A stretch of DNA of 64,000 nt, taken from positions 1 through 64,000 of IMG/VR virus record IMGVR_UViG_3300044904_000056; one strand, given 5' to 3'. Below the pieces are notes generated by a model, which was given only the letters and a program-made list of their open reading frames with translations, did not search any database and was not told where the DNA came from. The translations under genes and the position numbers were made by a program. Shown in pieces: positions 15,533 to 24,372 of the stretch. Within the stretch, counting starts at the first letter, position 1, and every line of letters starts with the position of its first letter. The DNA is from a virus.

Positions 15533-15666
15533 ACCCACTCTAGCCGCACATCCAGCAACCACGCCAGCGCAGCAATCGCGCAGATTACAATCACCGCTGC
15601 GATTACGACCATCGAGAGCATCGCCAGGAAGACAGTCACGAATCTCTTCACTAGTTCATCAATCAC
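15526..15666 (-). CDS. 46-residue single-span membrane protein
   Basis: GTG 15666 lies behind TAGGAG. It encodes VIDELVKRFVTVFLAMLSMV, then a long hydrophobic stretch VIAAVIVICAIAALAWLL and a short charged end. It has one transmembrane helix with a short cytoplasmic N-terminus. A GCGTATTATTTAG sequence, a variant of the GCGTTCTAT motif, lies upstream. Function unknown; holin- or spanin-like accessory roles are possible. Confidence 0.55.
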   Translation of the reverse strand: MIDELVKRFVTVFLAMLSMVVIAAVIVICAIAALAWLLDVRLEWVW

Positions 15667-15768
15667 TGTTTTCCACTCCTACCTAAATAATACGCCCAAT
15701 GAACGCTACTTGTTGACTTTCACCAGAGCATGTGGCATTTCTCTCTTTTTGAATATAAAAACAAATTT

Positions 15769-16050
15769 TTATCCTGGTAATGCTGCCCTTCCAGGAATTG
15801 GCACATTATCAACGAATTTCTGAATCTCATCGTAATACACTGTTGCACCTGCAATCAGCTCGAAAGAAACCGTAGTCACGTCACCTGCGTAGCCTATAAT
15901 AGTATATGCGTTACGGATAGGCGTTGCTGCGACCTCAATCCTGATATTCCGGCCCCGCCCACCAAACCATAGGTTTTCCGGGATGTCTACACCAAACTTA
16001 CGCAATTCTGCTCCCTCCTCATCATTTTCCATCTGAATAAGGAATTTCAT
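15769..16050 (-). CDS. Hypothetical protein
   Basis: 93 residues; ATG 16050 was chosen for its perfect AGGAGG. KFLIQMENDEEGAELRKFGV is followed by a strand-rich centre (AYTIIGYAGDVTTVSFELIA). It is the last gene before a 1.1 kb gene-free stretch. Function unknown. Confidence 0.65.
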   Translation of the reverse strand: MKFLIQMENDEEGAELRKFGVDIPENLWFGGRGRNIRIEVAATPIRNAYTIIGYAGDVTTVSFELIAGATVYYDEIQKFVDNVPIPGRAALPG

Positions 16051-17122
16051 AGTGCCTCCTAGGAATTGATTTGAAAAAATACCCAATCAACGAAGTTTGT
16101 TGCATTCTGCGGCCCTTTTAGCATTTATTCTCAAAATTTGCTGATATTATGAGATGTACTAAGCCCCCCAAGCAGGAGTCCCTCCCAACAGTACAATCCG
16201 GTCAACTACCATTCTGCTGTTGCTGGAGTGTTTGCTACTGGTAGGATTGTATTACTGTTGGTTCTGGCTGGAGTGTTCTTCCCTTTCAAAGCAGCAGCAG
16301 CAGGCAGCAGGCACAGCAATGCGCTGCATCTGAGAATAGAATCACACAAGTACCCAACAGTGCCAACATTACTGCCTTGCTCCACAGGGAATAGGTTCAA
16401 TCAGGCAGGAATAACACGTACAGAAGCAGCGATAGCAGCAGATTGTACTAAAACTTTCTACTGCTACTGCTGTGACTTGCTGATATGCCGCTGCTGAGCA
16501 CACCCAGCTAAGTTCTGTAGCAGAATTAGCTGGGAATGTTTGCTACTGTTGAGGCTTTGAAGTGGATTCAGCTAAGTTACCAAGTACAACCAGCAAACTA
16601 GCAGATGCTATAGGTTTTAGCAGTTGCTATCAGTTTTATTAGCAGAACTATCAATTACTACCACTTTCAGCAGTTGCTATCGCTTTCAGAAGCAGAACTA
16701 GCAGTTCCTAGTAGTTTCTACTACTTTGTTGCCGGATTGCTACAGATATCACGTATCAACCGTTCTAGCATACGCTACATAGAAGCATTCAGAACGTTTT
16801 GGGAATTGCCTTAGACAGTACTGTAGGAATCTTCTTGCATTCCTCCTTCCCTCTGTTATTGTTCTCATATATCTCGCGTCCTTTCAGTTGAATTCTCCCC
16901 TAGAAATGCGGAAGGTGGTGCAATTCGCAACGCTGTAACAACTAGTAATGCGGCAGAGTGCAACAAGCAATTCCTAGCTGGTTCCTTGCTAGCTTTTGCC
17001 GTCCCAGTAGGGTACCACTGGTTGGAAATTCAGTAGCAGCCTGCCAACTGCTAGGTGGGTTTAAAGTGATATCTGCCGAATGGTCTAGGCTGGCCCAGAC
17101 TACTATTTCTAGGCCTAGGCTA
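16051..17122. repeat. Gene-free 1.07 kb stretch with mini-palindromes
   Basis: I find no supportable gene here. The sequence is built from degenerate AGCA/TGCT words. AGCAGTTGCT, AGCAGATGCT and AGCAGAACTA units recur between about 16598 and 16720, several being short inverted repeats such as TAGCA-GT-TGCTA. A strong hairpin at 16503-16534 pairs CCCAGCTAA with TTAGCTGGG plus an inner 5-bp stem. A copy of GGTAACTTAGCTGA lies at 16568-16581 on the minus strand. An origin, a regulatory RNA or a promoter region is possible. Confidence 0.55.
16568..16581 (-). promoter_or_regulatory. Late-type motif GGTAACTTAGCTGA
   Basis: The minus strand reads GGTAACTTAGCTGA, matching the forms at 22613 and 27139, but no gene start follows closely. 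If it is a promoter it would transcribe the gene-free stretch to its left. Confidence 0.3.
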
Positions 17123-17494
17123 TTAGTCGGCTTTCGCATCATTGTGCTCTTCATCTGATGACTCTCCCTCATCATCAGCAGCGATAGCAAACCTCTTTTC
17201 CATTTTAGCTTCAGTAGACCTTTCCACTGCTTTCACGAGTTTCTTCGTCATGTCTGCGATAGAGCCTCTATCAAGAACACTATAGCCCAGTGCGAGCGCG
17301 GTTACACGCATTCCTTCGCGCTGACCTTTGCCAATCGCAGTCGTTACGTCGGCAACAAGTTCAGTAACAATGACGCTGATTCGCTTCTTGTGCTCTGCTA
17401 GGCCGACTTCTGAATCACCTTTGCTAGAGCCAAAGGCTGTTTCGGAGTCAAGGATGCGCTTGACATACTGATCGTGGAGCGATAGCTGGGCCAT
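17123..17494 (-). CDS. Hypothetical protein with acidic tail
   Basis: 123 residues, RBS AGGAG before ATG 17494. Helical body (KKRISVIVTELVADVTTAIG) and a strongly acidic C-terminal tail DDEGESSDEEHNDAKAD, reminiscent of the acidic Ser-Asp tails at 36377 and 49126. Function unknown. Confidence 0.65.
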   Translation of the reverse strand: MAQLSLHDQYVKRILDSETAFGSSKGDSEVGLAEHKKRISVIVTELVADVTTAIGKGQREGMRVTALALGYSVLDRGSIADMTKKLVKAVERSTEAKMEKRFAIAADDEGESSDEEHNDAKAD

Positions 17495-17505
17495 TGTGAT
17501 TCTCC

Positions 17506-17853
17506 TTATTCTGCTTCAACTGTTAGGCTAGTTGATGCTATTGATGGGTAGAATGCTGGGGTGCTGAAGGTGCCATTAGGAAAGACTGCGCGGACGTAAT
17601 AGACAGTATTGCTAGGTGGAACGGATGAAACTCCTTGTGAAGCAGTAAACGATTGCGGAGTGCTACAGCCCGCTACTGCTAGGCTTCCTACCTTGAGAAG
17701 GATTTTCCGATCTGGGGTTGTTCCGTACTCAAAGGATGCAGGAGAGCCGAATGTAACACAATCGTAAGTCCAATTGTAGGTAACATTGTGGGCGCAAGAG
17801 GCTAATGCTACAAGGCAGAGTAACACTAGCCCCAAGAGTTTGAGAAGTTTCAT
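17506..17853 (-). CDS. Lipoprotein with SPaseII signal
   Basis: 115 residues; ATG 17853 overlaps the previous stop (ATGA) behind GGAGGG. The signal peptide KLLKLLGLVLLCLVALASC ends in a lipobox LASC, so it should be lipid-anchored at the inner or outer membrane. The mature part is Ser/Thr-rich and beta-like (NTVYYVRAVFPNGTFS). Function unknown. Confidence 0.74.
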   Translation of the reverse strand: MKLLKLLGLVLLCLVALASCAHNVTYNWTYDCVTFGSPASFEYGTTPDRKILLKVGSLAVAGCSTPQSFTASQGVSSVPPSNTVYYVRAVFPNGTFSTPAFYPSIASTSLTVEAE

Positions 17854-18359
17854 TGTGCTGCCCTCCTTGCTTCAGACCAAGGCTTGCCTTTCCGCGCTTT
17901 GCTCATTCTGCGGCGTGCTTCCTCAGAATGGTGGTAGCCTAGCGTAGGCGGAATTTGCTTAGCACGAGCTCCCCTCATCTTGCGACGGGTTTCCTTAGAA
18001 GGATGCTTACCTTTCATAGCTTTGCTTAACTTAAGGCGAGTTTCCTTAGAAGGGTGATGGCCTAGGCGGTTCTGATGGCCTTTCATAGCCTCACTCCTTG
18101 TTTGTTTTCTAGGGAATCGAGCAATTCTTGGGGTTTGTAGATATTGGATAGCCTTCTGTAGGAGTTCAGGGCTATCACAAAAGAAGCCAAGGCCAGCGTT
18201 ACACCCGTTACAGAGAACTCCTCGATAACCTCCTGTCCTATGGTCATGATCTAGAGTGGGATGGTCAGGAGGGGCATCACCGCAGATGGCGCAATGCCCT
18301 TCCTGGAGTTTCAGGAAATCCTTTTTCAGCTTCCAAATTGGGTGACTATAGTGTGCCAT
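17850..18359 (-). CDS. EndoVII-like HNH homing endonuclease with NUMOD3 repeats
   Basis: 169 residues. Residues 1-75 match EndoVII (CAICGD, TLDHDHRTGGYRGVLCNGCN), then RFPR at 81-84 and three to four NUMOD3 repeats (SKETRLKLSKAMKGKH type). It is a close paralogue of the protein at 5056-5802 but shorter. It sits between two exported-protein genes and ends in an ATGA overlap with the next. Confidence 0.86.
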   Translation of the reverse strand: MAHYSHPIWKLKKDFLKLQEGHCAICGDAPPDHPTLDHDHRTGGYRGVLCNGCNAGLGFFCDSPELLQKAIQYLQTPRIARFPRKQTRSEAMKGHQNRLGHHPSKETRLKLSKAMKGKHPSKETRRKMRGARAKQIPPTLGYHHSEEARRRMSKARKGKPWSEARRAAQ

Positions 18360-18363
18360 CTCC

Positions 18364-18798
18364 TTAGTTCACTGTCACCACAAAGTTCGTCGGTGCGTTA
18401 GACAGCGGCTGAGCAAGGGTTCCTGCCGCAGTATTGGACGCTGTTGACTCTCCTGCCGAGTTCAACGCTGTTGCGTAATAGCAATACGTCCCTGGAGAAA
18501 TTCCAGAGTCTGTATAAGTTGTAACGGTGACTGGGCTCGAATTCAGCTTTGTGAACCCTGTAGTCCCTGTTGGGCAGGCTCCTACTAGCTTGTAGACGTT
18601 GTAGCCTGTTGGGGTGCAGGCTGAACCGTCAACGCAGAGAGTTGGAGCCGTCCAAGATAAGGCTACGCTATGAGTTGTGGCTCCCATCTTGCCTGCCGGA
18701 ACTGTAACCTGCTTCTGCATAACTTTCGTCTGCGCGAAGCAGCTAAAGACTAGGACAAAGAGAAATGCAAGTACTGATGCTGCGAATCGTTTCTTCAT
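18364..18798 (-). CDS. Exported Fn3-like protein
   Basis: 144 residues, RBS AAGGAG before ATG 18798. An N-terminal signal peptide (ASVLAFLFVLVFSCFA) is followed by a single fibronectin-III-like domain: VALSWTAPT, GYNVYKLVG, YTDSGISPGTYCYYATALNS. It is likely exported to the envelope or medium. The substrate or partner is unknown. Confidence 0.74.
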   Translation of the reverse strand: MKKRFAASVLAFLFVLVFSCFAQTKVMQKQVTVPAGKMGATTHSVALSWTAPTLCVDGSACTPTGYNVYKLVGACPTGTTGFTKLNSSPVTVTTYTDSGISPGTYCYYATALNSAGESTASNTAAGTLAQPLSNAPTNFVVTVN

Positions 18799-18820
18799 TG
18801 TTGCTCCTTGTTAGATTTGA

Positions 18821-21800
18821 CTACTGACTAAACTCTTCTTGCTTACTGGCCCCGAAACCTTGCGGCGTCATCCGTTTGCCTAAGCCTCTTGGATGGCCCT
18901 GGTGGTCTTCAACGTGCTCAACTCGTGGGCGTTGCACCCTATCGCCGTCCTGCTGTTTGAAAGGCTCCATCCCTTCCCGCTTGCGTTTGCGTTCACGAGG
19001 AAAGCGCATAATTGGGACTTCGCTCTCGTGGTTGAAGTTGCCGCTTCGCAGTGACTTGCGGGCGTCGGTCACTTTGCCGCTGAGGCTTCTCTGATCCCGA
19101 ATCTTGTCAGGAGTTTCGATACGATCTGCTCTGCGTCCGATTGCGTGACGCTCGAATCGTAGATTTGCAGCCTCTCGCTTAATGTTTGTTGCAACGTCTC
19201 TCGGGTCAGCAGGCCAAGGTACTCGCTTGCCATCTGCCGTTGAGGCATTATGTGTAGTTGCAAATGAGGAAACACCGCTGTACGTTGACGTTCCTGGAGC
19301 AGTTGCTGGAGCCTCTCTAGATTCGCGGATAGAGGCGAGAGCACGGCCAAAACCCATTCCACTTGATCCCTTACCACTAGCTCCTGACGCGCTACCTCCA
19401 CCAGCCATTCCTCCCGCTTTGCCTTCTGCCTTTTGCTGCATACTATCAACGCCCTTGGTGACCTGTTGGTAGGCAGTGTTGATGAGGAATTCCTTCTGCG
19501 CGTCTTCGTTTGCGATTTCTTCCTGTTCTTCGTCATAGTCATAACTCGTGAACTGCATCTCCTTCGCTGCCGCTGCTGCAACACGCCTGTGACTCCACCA
19601 GCTCATCGACTCGCCAAACGCCAGGTCCTTCAGCTTCTCAGAGCGATTCTCTTCAGCCAGCGCTGGATACGTTGCCTCAACTTTGATGTCAAGGTCACCT
19701 GGAATCTCCTTGCGCTCAGCAGCCCGGACGAATACACGCTGGGCATCCTGGTAGAAGAACTGCTCCATCAGCTCTTGGTAGTCCTCGAAAGTCTTGATAT
19801 CTGGCTCAGTCTCGACAATCGCTCCAGCCTTCCCGCCCTCACCCCCACTTCCCCCAAGATACCGCATCGAGATACCAGAGCCCATCGAGATGAACTGAAG
19901 AATCAGGTCACCATCGGCTTGCGTATCACTCGCCCCAATTTCAGCAGCAACACCTTTCAGTTCTGCGGCCTTGTTGTGGATAAACCAACTACCAGGAATT
20001 GGTGGAGTGTTGAACTGTTGCTGAACCTGTTGAACTGCTGCTGCGTCGCCCTCAACCGAAATATCGAGGACGAACAGGTTGGCCATCTTGTTGCGAACGA
20101 TGCGATCATCTATGTATTCTTTCATGCGCCGCAGATAGCCAAGGACGGTGAACAGCTGACTACGCCCACGCTTCTCTGTCGAGGTGACATTGATCTTCAT
20201 GTGATAGTAATGCAAGGCAGGAATTTGTCTGATGATAAACTTAATCGTAGGAATGGGCAAATCCACATACCACTGGTATTGCGTCGGGTACTGCTGGTGA
20301 CAGTTGTGAACAAATACTCCGCTGGACAAAGCGAAGTTGTGGAACCGTTCCACAGTCAAATCGTAAACCGTATGGATTCCTGCGGGCACCACAGAGACTA
20401 CCTTGTGGTTGGAGAATCGTCCTCTGTCATCATGTTTCTGAGGATAGCTTCGATTAAGCATCCTCTCTCTCTTTTGAGGGTCCTTCCAAGCAGCTTTTAT
20501 TTTCTGACGATGTCTTTCCTTGTAGATGGGGTCTTGGAAATACTCTCTGATGCTCTCTGCCCTGGATTGCTGAGCAGCTAGGATTCTCTCCTGGTGCCAA
20601 GAGGCTAGCAAACGTCTTTCCTGTTTAGTCTGGGCCAAACGAGGAGAGCGGATAATGTATTCGCCCTTTTCAGAGTTTGCTGCTTTCCGCATAGCGTTGA
20701 CAGCCTTGGCTCGCTTCAGAGGGTCAGCCCAGAATTCCTTATGGCTTTGGGATTGTAGTTGCCGTCTCTCTTTCGTCTTCCAAGAGCGATCTCTCCCTGC
20801 ATGCATCTTTGCTATTGTTTCAGGGGTTGGCTTGGGGAGGTCGTCATAAACTCCGTCAGCCCAATCTTTCTTTTTCGATTCACTTATCTTAGCATAGTAT
20901 TCGGCAAAGTGTTCAGGGTCTCTTAGCGTATAGAAGGCTCTTGCCTTGGCGTTATTCTCTCCTACTGTGGCCAGCCAGATGTTCTCTGGGCTGTTGTTCG
21001 CTTGATTCTCATCAAAATGGTCTATTACAATCCCGTGCTCTTTGTAGATGCTCTTTTTCCAGCCTCTGAACTCAGAAGCAACCCGCTGGTGTGTTTGTTC
21101 CCAGCCTTGGTCAGGTTGATAGACTTGCTCGTAGCCTCTCTTGCGATAAAGAGGCATCAGGCCCATCCCTGGCTTCAAGTCCTCCGCGTTTAGGTAGGTT
21201 TCTCCATCACGCAGAAGATAAGGGTGGTCAAAGGATACGATGTCGCTCTTACCGTTATCTAGAGTGACTTTTACACAGCGCCGTTTCCCAGTCTTCCATA
21301 CTTTGGTAATTTGTCCAGGGACGACCAGATGGCGCTCTTCATCGAAAGAATATGCCCAGAGCTTTTTCCCTCGTTTGAATTCCCTCCGTGCCTTCCTGAC
21401 GGAAAGTTCCCGACCATCCAGTAGGGAGATTTTTGTTGGTCCCGAGAGGCAGTAGAATTCATTTTGGACATCGTCTGGGTCTGTAATCACCTCCCAGATT
21501 GTTGAAGGGTCCAAGCTCCGAAGCCTCAATCCCCAAGGAGCATCGTAGTAGCGGATGAACTGTTCCCCAAAGATTACCAAGTCTTGCAGTATTTGTTTCG
21601 ATGTCGTGTGCAAAGAATTCTTCATCCAGTGTCTATCCAAAGCATCCTGGCAAGCTACAGTGTAATCCTGGTAGACAGGGACAGGCTGCCCGTTAATCGG
21701 ATGCGGCTGCATCTGTCCTGTCTTTTGCTCAGCACGCATTACTGTTAGCCGAACGCCCTTACCTAATGTGAATTGTTTAATCACGTCTACAATTCTTTTT

Positions 21801-22606
21801 GCGCACGGATTATGTGTCCATGCCTCGAATGCTTTACTGTGCATGTCGAGATAGTCAAAGTAATACAGCTGCTTGTTGTAAGGGCCAGCAATCAGCGGTG
21901 TGAATGGTGGGACCCTTCCGCCCGTTTCAAAGCTCATCCCTCCATCCCAGTCAGGCTGCAGGCTTCCTGTGAAGCCCCCAATATCACTTTCGCGGAAACG
22001 CTTCATCAAGACTTTGTCCCGCGCGTTGACAGCAGTTACCAGCTTGGGATTGAACCTAATGCCGATTGGTGTGCTCTGATCGGCTGCTTCCTTGAGCTTC
22101 GTTTTCTTCGCCATCCGTATGATCTGCTGCACGCTGGCTGCTGACTCACGGAGTCTCTTGTAGTGGTCACTCTTGATATACTCCACCATCGTGGGATAGT
22201 GTGCTTCGCGGAAGATGCCTTTACGCATCTGGTTCTCGGTGGAGATGATGAGCTTGGCATCGATGTCCATCACGACAGCTTCTCGGAGGTAGGTAATGCC
22301 GTTGCCTTGCGCCGTCTTGTCAATGTTACCAAAGTCCTTCAAGGATTGCAGGTAGGTGCCAGTATCAACCAGCCCAGGCATCATCGCAGCGTAAGGCTTC
22401 ATTTTCGGCTTCTCGTCTGCAAAAGAGAAGGTGTTTGTCAGGAGAGGCGCACCTTCATCGATGTAATCCTTGCCCGAATTGAAATCATCTTTCTTCTTTG
22501 TCTCTTTTGCGCGAGCCTCGATGATTTGCCGATGCTTCTCCGTAGTGAAAGGCAAAGCTCCGGTGATAGCTTTGCTGTTGCCAGGATTATTGACGCCTGT
22601 TGCCAT
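18821..22606 (-). CDS. Portal protein with in-frame intein
   Basis: 1261 codons. Removal of the intein (residues 386-768) leaves an 878-residue portal-like protein. The N-part carries YYFDYLDMHSKAFEAWTHNP and FGEQFIRYYDAPWGLRLRSL, then the C-part CHQQYPTQYQWYVD and MKEYIDDRIVRNKMANLFVL. These match large portals of phages whose portal follows TerL. The C-terminal 250 residues are low in complexity (Gly/Ala/Ser) and highly charged, with RFPR at 1201-1204. The portal dodecamer would form the DNA gate of the head. It sits downstream of both terminase genes and starts at ATG 22606. Confidence 0.83.
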   Translation of the reverse strand: MATGVNNPGNSKAITGALPFTTEKHRQIIEARAKETKKKDDFNSGKDYIDEGAPLLTNTFSFADEKPKMKPYAAMMPGLVDTGTYLQSLKDFGNIDKTAQGNGITYLREAVVMDIDAKLIISTENQMRKGIFREAHYPTMVEYIKSDHYKRLRESAASVQQIIRMAKKTKLKEAADQSTPIGIRFNPKLVTAVNARDKVLMKRFRESDIGGFTGSLQPDWDGGMSFETGGRVPPFTPLIAGPYNKQLYYFDYLDMHSKAFEAWTHNPCAKRIVDVIKQFTLGKGVRLTVMRAEQKTGQMQPHPINGQPVPVYQDYTVACQDALDRHWMKNSLHTTSKQILQDLVIFGEQFIRYYDAPWGLRLRSLDPSTIWEVITDPDDVQNEFYCLSGPTKISLLDGRELSVRKARREFKRGKKLWAYSFDEERHLVVPGQITKVWKTGKRRCVKVTLDNGKSDIVSFDHPYLLRDGETYLNAEDLKPGMGLMPLYRKRGYEQVYQPDQGWEQTHQRVASEFRGWKKSIYKEHGIVIDHFDENQANNSPENIWLATVGENNAKARAFYTLRDPEHFAEYYAKISESKKKDWADGVYDDLPKPTPETIAKMHAGRDRSWKTKERRQLQSQSHKEFWADPLKRAKAVNAMRKAANSEKGEYIIRSPRLAQTKQERRLLASWHQERILAAQQSRAESIREYFQDPIYKERHRQKIKAAWKDPQKRERMLNRSYPQKHDDRGRFSNHKVVSVVPAGIHTVYDLTVERFHNFALSSGVFVHNCHQQYPTQYQWYVDLPIPTIKFIIRQIPALHYYHMKINVTSTEKRGRSQLFTVLGYLRRMKEYIDDRIVRNKMANLFVLDISVEGDAAAVQQVQQQFNTPPIPGSWFIHNKAAELKGVAAEIGASDTQADGDLILQFISMGSGISMRYLGGSGGEGGKAGAIVETEPDIKTFEDYQELMEQFFYQDAQRVFVRAAERKEIPGDLDIKVEATYPALAEENRSEKLKDLAFGESMSWWSHRRVAAAAAKEMQFTSYDYDEEQEEIANEDAQKEFLINTAYQQVTKGVDSMQQKAEGKAGGMAGGGSASGASGKGSSGMGFGRALASIRESREAPATAPGTSTYSGVSSFATTHNASTADGKRVPWPADPRDVATNIKREAANLRFERHAIGRRADRIETPDKIRDQRSLSGKVTDARKSLRSGNFNHESEVPIMRFPRERKRKREGMEPFKQQDGDRVQRPRVEHVEDHQGHPRGLGKRMTPQGFGASKQEEFSQ
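20303..21451 (-). other. Intein with HNH homing domain inside the portal gene
   Basis: 383 residues between Tyr385 and Cys769. Block A is CLSGPTKISLLDG with Cys1; block B is IVSFDHPYLL; block F is YDLTVERFHNFAL; block G is GVFVHN with terminal Asn, and the +1 extein residue is Cys. All key splicing residues are present. The insert includes an HNH-type segment (IVIDHFDENQANNSPENIWL) and a basic repeat region, so it is probably a mobile homing intein. Splicing would restore QNEFY-CHQQY. Confidence 0.9.
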
Positions 22607-22612
22607 GAAGTC

Positions 22613-22629
22613 CCTCAGCTAAATTTACC
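22613..22629 (-). promoter_or_regulatory. Late-type motif GGTAAATTTAGCTGAGG
   Basis: It lies directly before the portal start and overlaps the stop codon of the 58-residue gene. It includes the RBS (TGAGG). The shared GGTAA..TTAG part recurs before other packaging and virion genes. Confidence 0.4.
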
Positions 22630-22801
22630 GCAACGGCAAGGCTTTGCCCGTCGCATCTTTACGTTGTAGAAACTCTCTCCAGTACAGTGCTGGAACGACT
22701 AGCAGTTTGCCCGTGTCCAGCCTCAATCGTACATCAGGCTCCCCCCGGTAGACAGGCAGGCGCGGTCCTCTTCTATGCTCAATAATTTGACTTGAAAACA
22801 T
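22625..22801 (-). CDS. 58-residue hypothetical protein
   Basis: ATG 22801 overlaps the stop of the homing endonuclease (TGATG). It encodes MFSSQIIEHRRGPRLPVYRG, then a strand-rich VRLRLDTGKLLVVPALYW and a basic end. Its position between terminase and portal suggests a head-assembly accessory, but no family was recognised. Confidence 0.6.
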   Translation of the reverse strand: MFSSQIIEHRRGPRLPVYRGEPDVRLRLDTGKLLVVPALYWREFLQRKDATGKALPLR

Positions 22802-23508
22802 CACTTGAGAACTCCCAATACTTTGTTATACTGCTTGTCTGAAAATTTATTGTGTAAAAGAGGAATATGGATGACTTTCCAGCCTTCGTCTCGAAGATAT
22901 TTGTCTCTTTTGGAATGGTCTTTCCCTTTATGCCAATATTCGCCATCAATCTCTATAGCCGTCTTGGTGGGAAGATGGGCAATGTCTACTGAATATGTTC
23001 CTATATGGTATTCCAATTTGACCCCAGATACACCACCACAACAAAGTTTTCGGAAGAAAGATTTTTGAGGCCTAGATGTAGCATGTCCGCAAGCGCACGC
23101 CCGGAGCATCTTCTCTACAAATTTAGGGTCTTCCCATTGGCGATGTACACTTCTAAGCATCAGCTTTCGGTGCTTAACAGACTTCCATTGGCGATTGGCA
23201 GTTCTTTTTGAGACCAAACGTTGTTTACGTTTTCTTTCAGGATTCCTCCAACTCCTCTTCTGTGCATTAGACATCTTCTTTCGCCATTTAGGGTTCGACA
23301 GATTCCGTTTCGCAGTTTTAATCGCTGCTTCACTTCGATTTTTCTTGGCCTGCTCAGCTTCGGGAGAATTCCAGAATGCATCTCTCTTTTTTTGTGCAGC
23401 ACGACTACTAACTGCTTTACGCATCTTGTCCTGCCAAGCCTTAGTCCGCCAACGCCTTTTCAAAGAAGCTCTAATTGCCCTGTACCATTTTGCACTTCTT
23501 TGAACCAT
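22801..23508 (-). CDS. EDxHD/Vsr-like homing endonuclease
   Basis: 235 residues from ATG 23508 (AGAGG, 5 nt upstream). Long basic N-terminal array of W/R-rich repeats (NPKWRKKMSNAQKRSWRNPE), then the nuclease core RPQKSFFRKLC, YSVDIAHLPTKTAIEIDG, EYWH and SKRDKYLRDEGWKV. Core and order match the protein at 1333-1938. It is inserted directly after the terminase nuclease ORF, a typical target region for homing enzymes. Confidence 0.82.
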   Translation of the reverse strand: MVQRSAKWYRAIRASLKRRWRTKAWQDKMRKAVSSRAAQKKRDAFWNSPEAEQAKKNRSEAAIKTAKRNLSNPKWRKKMSNAQKRSWRNPERKRKQRLVSKRTANRQWKSVKHRKLMLRSVHRQWEDPKFVEKMLRACACGHATSRPQKSFFRKLCCGGVSGVKLEYHIGTYSVDIAHLPTKTAIEIDGEYWHKGKDHSKRDKYLRDEGWKVIHIPLLHNKFSDKQYNKVLGVLK

Positions 23509-23520
23509 CAAATCCTCTGA

Positions 23521-24189
23521 TCAATACACGCTTTTGAATACATCGAACTGGCTCCCTCCTGCAACTCCTACTCCAGGGATGTTCCACTTGCGCCCTGTAC
23601 CTCCCGCAATAGCGATAGAGAATCCTGGGCTGATTCCCCCCGCATATTCCTTCGCTACAAACTCTTCCCCTGTGCACATCAGGACTACGCCTACTATTGC
23701 GTCCACTGTATCATCATGATCCCCGTAGGGAAAGTCAACCGCTTCCCGCATAAAGCGTTTGAATGCTGGATGAGCCCCGATTTGACCGTTGGAATCCTTG
23801 ACTCCCCGGATGCGGACGCGGCCTGTCTCAAAATGCGGAGTTGCTAGCTGCGCCCGGTAGAGCTTGTCTCCTGTATACTTGACTGGGACAACTGGGACGC
23901 CTTGTTCGAATGCTGCCTGCCCAAGTGCCCACTGGAACGCCACATTTTCAATCCCAACCATCGAAGCATGCCAGTAGAGCCATTCCCTCTTGATTACGCG
24001 GACCTGCTCGGGGAAAGGTATCTGGGCTCGATACAGGTCCAGAAGATACACTAAGGCTTTGATGCGTTCTGCCGTTGCGATGACAAACCAGTCTGCTTTG
24101 ATTGACCCATCAGGATTCTTCCTGGCTTGCGGGTCCTTCTCACTCAACAGAGCGAGATCACAGAACTGACGTGGCTTGAGTGCTATCAA
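23521..24189 (-). CDS. Terminase large subunit, nuclease part (split)
   Basis: 222 residues beginning IALKPRQFCDLALLSEKDP, which matches the start of the RNase H-like terminase nuclease (first Asp in CDLALLSEK), and ending with HDDTVDAIVGVV, the usual last acidic motif. It lacks an ATPase domain, which is encoded at 25283-26488. The only usable start is TTG 24189, with no clear RBS. It follows a TAA codon in the same frame as the gene at 24190-24372, so readthrough or re-initiation may be needed. It would cut concatemeric DNA during packaging. Confidence 0.8.
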   Translation of the reverse strand: MIALKPRQFCDLALLSEKDPQARKNPDGSIKADWFVIATAERIKALVYLLDLYRAQIPFPEQVRVIKREWLYWHASMVGIENVAFQWALGQAAFEQGVPVVPVKYTGDKLYRAQLATPHFETGRVRIRGVKDSNGQIGAHPAFKRFMREAVDFPYGDHDDTVDAIVGVVLMCTGEEFVAKEYAGGISPGFSIAIAGGTGRKWNIPGVGVAGGSQFDVFKSVY

Positions 24190-24372
24190 TTAGTGTCCGC
24201 GCAGGCGCGTGTCTTTCTTACCAGTCTTCCTCATATGTCTTTCAAGTGCTTCCACCCCTTTGAGAGAACGGCTTGCATACATAGATACTTGGTTGTCTTC
24301 ATCTGGAGCAAACCTAGAATCAGGTGGATGCTCAGTTTGCTTCTTCACCTCTGTCAACCGTTTGACTGCCAT
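24190..24372 (-). CDS. 60-residue protein in frame with the terminase nuclease
   Basis: ATG 24372 lies behind AGAGG. A polar, basic sequence (AVKRLTEVKKQTEHPPDSRF) ending MRKTGKKDTRLRGH and a TAA. The next codon opens the nuclease ORF in the same frame. Function unknown; it may be a leader for the nuclease part. Confidence 0.55.
   Translation of the reverse strand: MAVKRLTEVKKQTEHPPDSRFAPDEDNQVSMYASRSLKGVEALERHMRKTGKKDTRLRGH

Noticed and set aside
15341-15823. 160-codon plus-strand frame
   Set aside because: Antisense to the 46-residue membrane gene and its neighbours, which have RBSs and coupled starts; composition is Ile/Thr/Ser-rich as in shadow frames.
16228-16497. Plus-strand frame with a signal-peptide-like start (VLLLVLAGVFF)
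   Set aside because: It lies in low-complexity AGCA/TGCT repeats, no RBS was seen, and no other plus-strand gene exists in the window.
19433-20581. 382-codon plus-strand frame
   Set aside because: Antisense to the portal and intein, whose motifs are unmistakable.
24186-24192. Alternative genetic code reading TAA as sense to join the 60-residue gene and the terminase nuclease
   Set aside because: TAA, TAG and TGA all end genes cleanly elsewhere in the window.
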